A stretch of 64,000 bases of DNA from Macrocystis pyrifera (Eukaryota > Sar > Phaeophyceae > Laminariales > Laminariaceae), in contig JASSKH010000002.1 in assembly GCA_031763025.1 (NCBI GenBank), forward strand, positions 1,046,929-1,110,928, written 5' to 3'. Position 1 is the stretch's first letter. Every line of letters begins with the position of its first letter. Positions 57,351 to 64,000 of this stretch are shown in pieces. The position numbers were made by a program, and so were the translations under genes. The notes under the pieces were generated by a model. It saw nothing but the letters and a program-made list of their open reading frames with translations. It was not told where the DNA came from and did no database searches.

Positions 57351-58185
57351 ACACATGGTTGACCAAAAACAGAGGTATTTGTTCGCCTTCATGTGCTTCT
57401 CGTCGGGTTGTGGATGAGGTAGAGCTTTTCAGGCGAAGACCCGTCAAACAACAGTTTCAGCAACCGCTACGACTGCTACTGTAGCCTGCGTCATCGCAGT
57501 ATGTATTAGGTAATAGCTATAAGCGCGTGTACCAGCTCGAAACTGGTGTCTACGCTCAGACACGATTGTTGATAACCGGCAATACACGGCCTACAAATTG
57601 AAGCAAGAACGACTTCACGATGAGGTGAACATTGTACGAAAAACTCTGAAATATAATTAGACTATGGCGTAGGTAAGAAACACATCGGGTTCCTTGGTGT
57701 TGAATGCCTACTCGGATGAGGATCCCCGTCAGCGAAACTTCTTAGGGCGTCGAAGTGCGAGTCCTACGGTAGCAAAGGTCTCAGCCAAGTCGTGGTGTTT
57801 GCTGTCATCGAAAGTGAAACACAAAACAAACCGATATAACAAGGTTTGTTAGCGGCGTGACTCTCGCAATCCGACACCTCCGTACTGGCTACCTCGACTT
57901 ACATCATACGACCGGGGAAATCCTTAGGGCGCTTTCGCGTCACCCGGCGTTGCTGTCCGTTTTCAGCTCCACGTTTGTCCACACGGTGAGTGTTGTCATT
58001 GCCGATCAAAGTGTTTTCGGAAGAAAACCGTGTTGAGAGCTTCACGAAACTCTGAATTTTATGGGCGAAGTTTTCGCACCGTCTCTCCGTCGTCGGGGGC
58101 TATGCGTGTAGTTCGCACAAGGATGCGATTGTCTTCCGACGCCCGATGTCTCTAGAATTGGAAGGTTGCCACGACCGAACAAGGC

Positions 58186-58482
58186 GTGTTCGGAAACATC
58201 TGGTCGAGAGGATTTCTTTCGAAAACACGTTTTTCCAAAACCCAGTGCACGCCTGGGCCATCTCAATGTGTTCTTTGCGGCAGCGACGATGGGCGATGGC
58301 AATCCTGTGCGAAAGGAATGTCCGTCACTTTTAATACCCATGCCAAGCCGTTTACTTGCCCCTCTTGCAATCACGCTAATGCTCATATACGTTGCGAACG
58401 AACAAATCGCTACGTACTGAGCTGCACTAGCCAAACCTCACGATTTTCCCGAAATGGGACCCGTTTCCCCCAACAATCATAA
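58186..58482 (+). CDS. Cys-rich 98-codon open frame, right arm
   Basis: Contains CVLCGSDDGRWQSC and, 15 residues later, KPFTCPSCNHANAHIRC with a further Cys in RYVLSC. The CxxC pairs could bind zinc, as in treble-clef or ribbon domains. No family was recognised, and the left-arm copy (18,993-19,304) has lost two cysteines. The frame may be an exon of a dead transposon gene. Confidence 0.3.
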   Translation: MFGNIWSRGFLSKTRFSKTQCTPGPSQCVLCGSDDGRWQSCAKGMSVTFNTHAKPFTCPSCNHANAHIRCERTNRYVLSCTSQTSRFSRNGTRFPQQS

Positions 58483-58929
58483 TGTAGTCAGCATCCCCGC
58501 AAGGCTCGCTCATCGCCTTTCTGGACCACGCTCTAGTATCCACACGGCATAATTTAGTTTACTCTCGATTCGGGAACGTGTACTGTATCGGTCATATCGC
58601 GCGATTGATGCGTTTCGAATTTGGCACCAAAGCCGATAGTGAGGTGTTGAACGGGAGAAAGTGCACGAAGTTCCCAACGTATGTTCTGCAAGAATGTCGT
58701 TTATCAGCGGCTCAATCGTATTCAGGTTGCGTGTTCAGTGGAAATTGTCGATGGACACCGTAAGGCTACAATTTGTATGTGCGATAACTGTAAAATGTAT
58801 CGATTTCGGTGGTCTTCACTTTGCGGAGCTCGATGGCTTCCCAACAACCGACTTTGTAAAAAAGTATAACTGAGCGTAGCCAGGGGTACACATTCAATAC
58901 CATGTGGACTACGGTGAGTGCGTGGGTGT

Positions 58930-59240
58930 TCTTCACACTAAACCTATCGACACCCAGCACAACCAGTGTCCGTGCAGATTCTTCAATCCTAGAGAGAGAT
59001 ACAAGTTTAGTGGTCACCAAACTATGCCACAGAGATACCTGAGTACATCGTTGTGCAGAGTAGACAACGCAAAGAACATGCCATCATACTGGATACGGCA
59101 GGCATAACCCTCCGGACGAGAGAGGACAGAAGAAAATATAACCAAAGAAAGACAACCAATCAAAAGAGAAAAAAATAAGAAAACTTGCGTGCCTTCCCCA
59201 GGAGATGTAGCAGAGATGCAAAATAACGAGACAAAGAAAC
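58930..59240 (-). repeat. Dispersed repeat R1, right arm, second copy
   Basis: Reverse complement of the R1 core with an A-rich tract (AAAGAAAGACAACCAATCAA). Partner of 18,260-18,560. Confidence 0.75.
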
Positions 59241-60903
59241 AAAACCACTATCAGGTATGTCTTACGCAACTAAAAATAGAGTTAGACTAATAATGTTGAT
59301 TTTGAAGTATATCGTAAAATAATTTTCAGGAGTACAAACATCTGCGGTTTTAGGTCAGTTCAAACAGTAAGATTCAGAATGGACGTCCAGACATGCAGCA
59401 TATATAAATTGACTGCGTTGATCATAGAACATTACCTGCTAGTAATCCTGATATAGAACACTCAGTCAGAGCCGACTAAATGGTCTAGCAGTGCTGACAG
59501 AGTGGTCCAGCAGGTGGTACTACTGTATATTAAAATAAATATGTTTTAGAGTTCGTGAAATCTGGTCGACTACGCCACAGCAGTGATCTCCGGGACCCGT
59601 TCCTCGCAAACCGCTACTGGTGTCTAGAGGCACGCTCTCATGATCGGTCGTAATTTGCACTACCTGCGAGACCACTCAGTCTGCGCTGGCTGAGTGGTCT
59701 AGCAAGTAGTACTATGTACTCAACAGACTCAGCTGAGGCGCCCGCATTTGCCGTGAGTGATAGGCGTTTGACCTCGCCCGTGAAAGCCAAACCAAAGCAC
59801 GGCTCGTGAAGGTCTGCTATGACGAATAACTAAGATAGCAGGTTTTCGACGCGAAGACGCCTGCCTTGCCTGAGACAAGATCGATAAACGTAAGACCCGT
59901 CGAGGCAATGCCATCATCCCGTTTGTTGTTAAGGTTTTATAGGCTTCACAGGATGTTTTCCCTACTGCCCGCTTGTTTTCCCTCGCCCAAATTTCTGATT
60001 GACAGAAGGCGAATTATACCGTCAATCGAGCTTGTCATTTCTGATACGTCAGCGAACATCGACGTCAATGATGACGAACACAGGTGAGCTCCTATCCTAT
60101 CGGTTGAGGCTGTTGGTGGAATGAATGGTTTCGGTACGTAAAATTGACGAGCGTGCTCATACGCCTTGGCATGCGGGTTCCCGTGCAGCAGCGAGCCCGT
60201 AGCTCTCGAGGTATGCCGTTGTCACGCGGAAACTCCCGGCCAATATGTTAGATGAAGGTGATTAAGTGGTGTGATCGACGGCAAGGGTTCCCAACAATTG
60301 ACGTCAAGCAATACTGCTAACGACGTAACTACTTGGTTTCACCAGGGCTGGGGTTTATTCATCCGCATGCCCCCTAGCAGGTTTTGTTTTGCGTTGGATG
60401 ACGCACGGTGCTTCGAAACCGTTTCCCTCGCAGTACCCAGCGTGCGAAAAAGGTAATGACTCCTCCACGACACGTTGTCTAACCACCCCTACTTCGGACT
60501 CGCGCTACGATAGAGGTAGCATTGTTGAACCGGAATATTTATGAATGACGGGGGGCCGCGGTAAGGGCGCTAAGAAGCTGACACCCCTCATCGCTAATTT
60601 GACGTTAGTTCACGTCCTCTTCAAACAACAACTACGCCTAGCCGAGGTCTACAGCGTCCTTGTTTCCACGAAGTCAGTTTTTGGGAGAGATTCTTAGTCC
60701 CTGCGCTGTCAGCAAGTCATCAGCCTCAGAAATAAATAGCTCTACCTTCACCCACATCAGTCCACGCCTTGGGAGAAGCATGCGCGTCGACCAACCGACA
60801 GTATCAAGGGTGCGCACACGATCTAGATCATCTACTGTGAATTATATCATATGTCAGCAGTAATGAGTTTCGGTTCCAAAACATCTAACAAGGCGTGCTA
60901 CGA

Positions 60904-61004
60904 TACGGGTCCATAGTTAACAGGACCTATGGTATACATAAAAACCTATATATTTACCTATTTTTAACAACAAAATTTGGTCCCGTTAACTATGGACCCC
61001 CGTA
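60904..61004. mobile_element. TACGGGGG MITE, copy 11 (right arm)
   Basis: GTTAAC subtype. The left end has three G in place of five (TACGGGTCCATAG). Mirrored partner of 16,424-16,526. Confidence 0.85.
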
Positions 61005-63027
61005 ATAGCAAACTACCATTGTCGCCAGAGTTCAGAAAGGACTCTGCGGCGTGCGCGGGAAAGGGCTAAGTTCAGGTTATAGAAGTTTGGGCGAGACAAT
61101 TCTGCCCCAGACCAGCGGTTAACTGTACAGGCAATATGAAATACCGAAGTATGGGCGGGACCGCAGGCCGGCGCAGTAGGCCTTATCCAATCTAATACTT
61201 ACATTAAATGATCCACGGTAGAGAGACAGAATACTACAGTATTGTTGAAATACCGTTCATGTTATACGGCAGACATTGTTTTTATTGATTTATTTGCCGT
61301 GGGGTTTTGGATTTTCCTCCGGTTTGACGTTTAGCACTTCTCAAAATCAATTTATGTGGTGAGGTTTAGATATCCTATTCTGAATTCAAGTGAGGAGCTT
61401 TAACACAATTAGGAGCTAGCTATCTTAGTAGCAGCGCGGGTCTATGATACAGATCCCACTCATAATACACTTGTCTGCATGAGCCGTGTGATGCACACAG
61501 GTACCGGCGGGAATAACCAACACTGTGGAATCTTGCAGACCAAAGACACCAGAAAATATACATATGCCCTCGAGAAGTGTCCATCTTGAAAAAGGGGAAA
61601 GAATCTCAGCGCCGCGTGCAACTTTGGACCTGTTTTGTTTAATCAGATTCCGCACGATCGGACCGCAACGCTCTTCTTGCAATCTACCGGACGACTGGCG
61701 GGGAGTCCTGGGCCAATCAAGACGGGTGGCGGCAGAATTCCGCCGACCTCAGCACGTGGTTCGGGGTAGCCGGGGCCGGAGACGGCCGAGTCTTGAAGTT
61801 GCGGTCACAGAAAAGCGGAGATCTCGGCAGCCTTCCTATCGGCAATAACCTTCGTGGTAAGCATGCAGTGAGACACGAAGTGTTTCATATCTTTTGGTGG
61901 ACGACATCAGAGAGATGGCGAGACAAATACCGCGCAGATTAATGGATAACAAAACAGGATGGGTGGCCCCGGCTGCATTACTTACTTGAGTACGGTTGCA
62001 TTGTTCTCTGTAACCTCGGTAGAACGATATATATTTTTTTAAGTTCGGCAAATCTCAATTTTATGTCTCTTGCTGCCTGTTTCCATTTTTTTGTTCAGGT
62101 GTCCCCTATTGTAGTACGTTCGTGTACCTAGATATGTTTGGTGATGTTTTGGAACGCCCTACAAAACATGAGGTCACGCTATACTACATTCTGGTTGTCG
62201 TGTGATCATTGAGCTCTGTGAGATCATCTCGCATGCCATTCGATGGTACGGCAATTCTGCTTAGCGGGGTGGCGCGGAGATGGTTTGTTGAGGAGCCGGG
62301 ATCGGCTCGTGTTGTGTGCTGTCGCAGAAAATGCGACTCCCGCTCCAAAATAGGTTCATGACTAGCACGCAAGGAGCCTGGGGCACATCTCTACCGCGTC
62401 ATAAGCGTATAATTATTGGGGTACGAGTACACGACAAAAACAAAACTGAGTATCACGGGGAATCACATTGTTTCCCAGACAGCGATGGAATGACTTGAAC
62501 CAAAGCAAAAAAGAAAGGCAAAATAATTTACATGGGTAGTTTGCTCAGCTATCAAAGCCCTTAGGTTTGTTTTTTTCCGACCCGTGCGGGGGTGAGATAG
62601 TGATTTCCCTGTTTTTTAATGCTGCTCTCGCGAAACGCGGTATGCACGATTGGCACAGCCTGGGGAAATTCCGTCTCCCAAACATCGTTCAACTGACTAG
62701 TATCAACAAGGTGGCACAAACAAATGCCACTATTTGCGGTTGGTTAATTGGTGTGGTTTTGATCTACCGTAGACAGATCGGACGCTCTATCCGGAAATGC
62801 CCTCGAGAGACGATACAGCCAGACTTGCCGCAATGTCTTTCTGTCCAAACATATCGCCATCAACGTGTCATATTTGCGGTCGTGTTTCTAATTTTTTGTC
62901 TCGATCTCGACGTTATTATGGTTGTCTCGCAATGTAGGCGTTTTTCCTTCTGAGGTCTGCAGCCTCATACACTTAAGGGAGCTATTCATCGTGTCAACTC
63001 AACTTTCCGGTGAGTGTTGAGGCCTAT

Positions 63028-63130
63028 TACGGGGGTCCATAGTTAATAGGATCTACGGTACACACAAAAACCTATACATTTACCCATTTTTACTAACAAT
63101 AGTTGGCTATGTTTACTATGGTCCCCCGTA
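63028..63130. mobile_element. TACGGGGG MITE, copy 12 (right arm)
   Basis: TACGGGGGTCCATAGTTAAT and TTTACTATGGTCCCCCGTA. Mirrored partner of 13,941-14,043. Confidence 0.87.
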
Positions 63131-63457
63131 GTAGTGCGTTCGATAGCTCTTGACCTTTAGCTTTTCAACGTGCGATACCATGTGTGGTTTTGAAATGAGT
63201 TGATGTTTCGTCACGAGCGCACGAAGATTACGATGCGACGCCTTGTTAGGTCATGCCGGAGCCATATTCGCCCCTCCGGTGGAAGCAAGGCATATGACGA
63301 AACGTACGTCGTAAATACCGACCGAGCGGTTGTGTTACGCGATAGGACAAAAACCGTCAGATGGATGGGCCTCCTTAGCCGAGGACCTACCCAGTGTCGT
63401 TGATAATCTGTTCGTGTTTACCAATGCTTAACGCGTGCTACAAAACGAATATGGTAT

Positions 63458-63552
63458 TACGGGGGACCGTAGTAAATAGGACCAAATATTATTAGTAAAA
63501 ATAAGTAAATATAAAGGTCTTTATGTATACGGTAGGTCCCATTAACTATGGT
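63458..63552. mobile_element. TACGGGGG MITE, copy 13 (right arm)
   Basis: The left end TACGGGGGACCGTAGTAAAT is intact. The right end breaks off at ACTATGGTGGGA. Mirrored partner of 13,505-13,614. Confidence 0.8.
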
Positions 63553-64000
63553 GGGACTATTATTCACCTTATTTACGGAGAACCTTATGTAAGGAACTAC
63601 AGTACTTGACATATCATCTGTGTTGGAACGTATTTCGTTATACCCCTTACGTATAAGCCATAAGGTTTGTCAAGGTCCCTTTTGGGCGAGGTGTGGGCTC
63701 CTCAAGGTAAACTGAGCAACACCATAAAATACAAGTACTAGCCCTATCGAAGCACTCTCCGCTTCTCGTCAAATTTCTGATAGTAGACTACGGCATTGGT
63801 CACGAAGTTCGGTGTGATAACCTAATGAATATTTAGGTGTGCAGTATAGCGCTCCTTGAGGAATAGGAGTCCTCATAAATATGTGCTGCACGCTTTGACT
63901 ATAGCATGCGCCCGAAACACGTGCTCACAACGAACATACCTGAGGAATGCTCTGTTCATACAGTACGCGGGACCTGTATACCCCAGAATTGTTTAGGGTC

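Larger units (their letters stand above)
56475..64000. repeat. Right outer arm of giant interrupted palindrome
   Basis: Reverse complement of 13,041-20,996. Homology begins at the GATAACGTSGTCTCCAGGATAG block (56,475 against 20,996) and is still present at the last base of the window (GGGACCTGTATACCCCAG against 13,062-13,080). No conserved gene was recognised inside. Confidence 0.9.

Overview
The window looks like repeat-rich nuclear DNA of a eukaryote. My best guess is a brown alga (Ectocarpus-like stramenopile). The reasons are a ROCO-type LRR-GTPase gene in which each leucine-rich repeat has its own 72-base exon, large introns, and a high load of LTR retrotransposons, MITEs and satellites. 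No bacterial operon, rRNA or CRISPR array is visible, and I recognised no tRNA. Most short open frames look like chance.

Layout. (1) 1-13,040: minus-strand central part of a ROCO gene. Six single-LRR exons (11,938-12,009 down to 4,713-4,781) lead to an exon with the linker and the P-loop of the Roc GTPase (909-1,191). All junctions fit in phase. A decayed second copy of the linker sits just upstream. The first and last exons were not found or lie outside the window.
(2) 13,041-25,760 and 41,270-64,000: the two arms of a giant interrupted palindrome. Segment 13,041-20,996 mirrors 56,475-64,000, and 21,222-25,760 mirrors 41,270-43,797. The right arm still shows homology at the window edge. It carries a 12.7-kb insertion (43,798-56,474) that holds a young retrotransposon. 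The left arm carries a 1.9-kb compound microsatellite that the right arm lacks.
(3) 25,761-41,269: the palindrome centre. It holds a tandem array of about thirty 113/121-bp units with a 468-bp higher-order period (27.6-31.3 kb), a broken tyrosine-recombinase fragment, duplicated E and F repeats, and a 6.3-kb non-autonomous LTR element 'B'.
(4) 44,001-53,382: LTR retrotransposon 'A' of the Ty3/gypsy type on the minus strand. It has apparently identical 465-bp LTRs, a 4-bp target duplication, an open RT-RNase H-integrase frame of 1,319 codons with a chromo-like tail, and a drastically shortened gag/protease part. B shares A's PBS, PPT, related LTRs, leader stem-loops and the last ~35 pol codons, so A or a relative could supply B's enzymes.
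(5) 53,383-56,474: a palindromic 42-bp minisatellite, dispersed repeats and one unidentified 163-codon frame.

Thirteen copies of a ~100-bp MITE with TACGGGGG ends are spread through the window. Some are shared between the arms and some are private, which gives a relative order of events. All identities were judged by eye.
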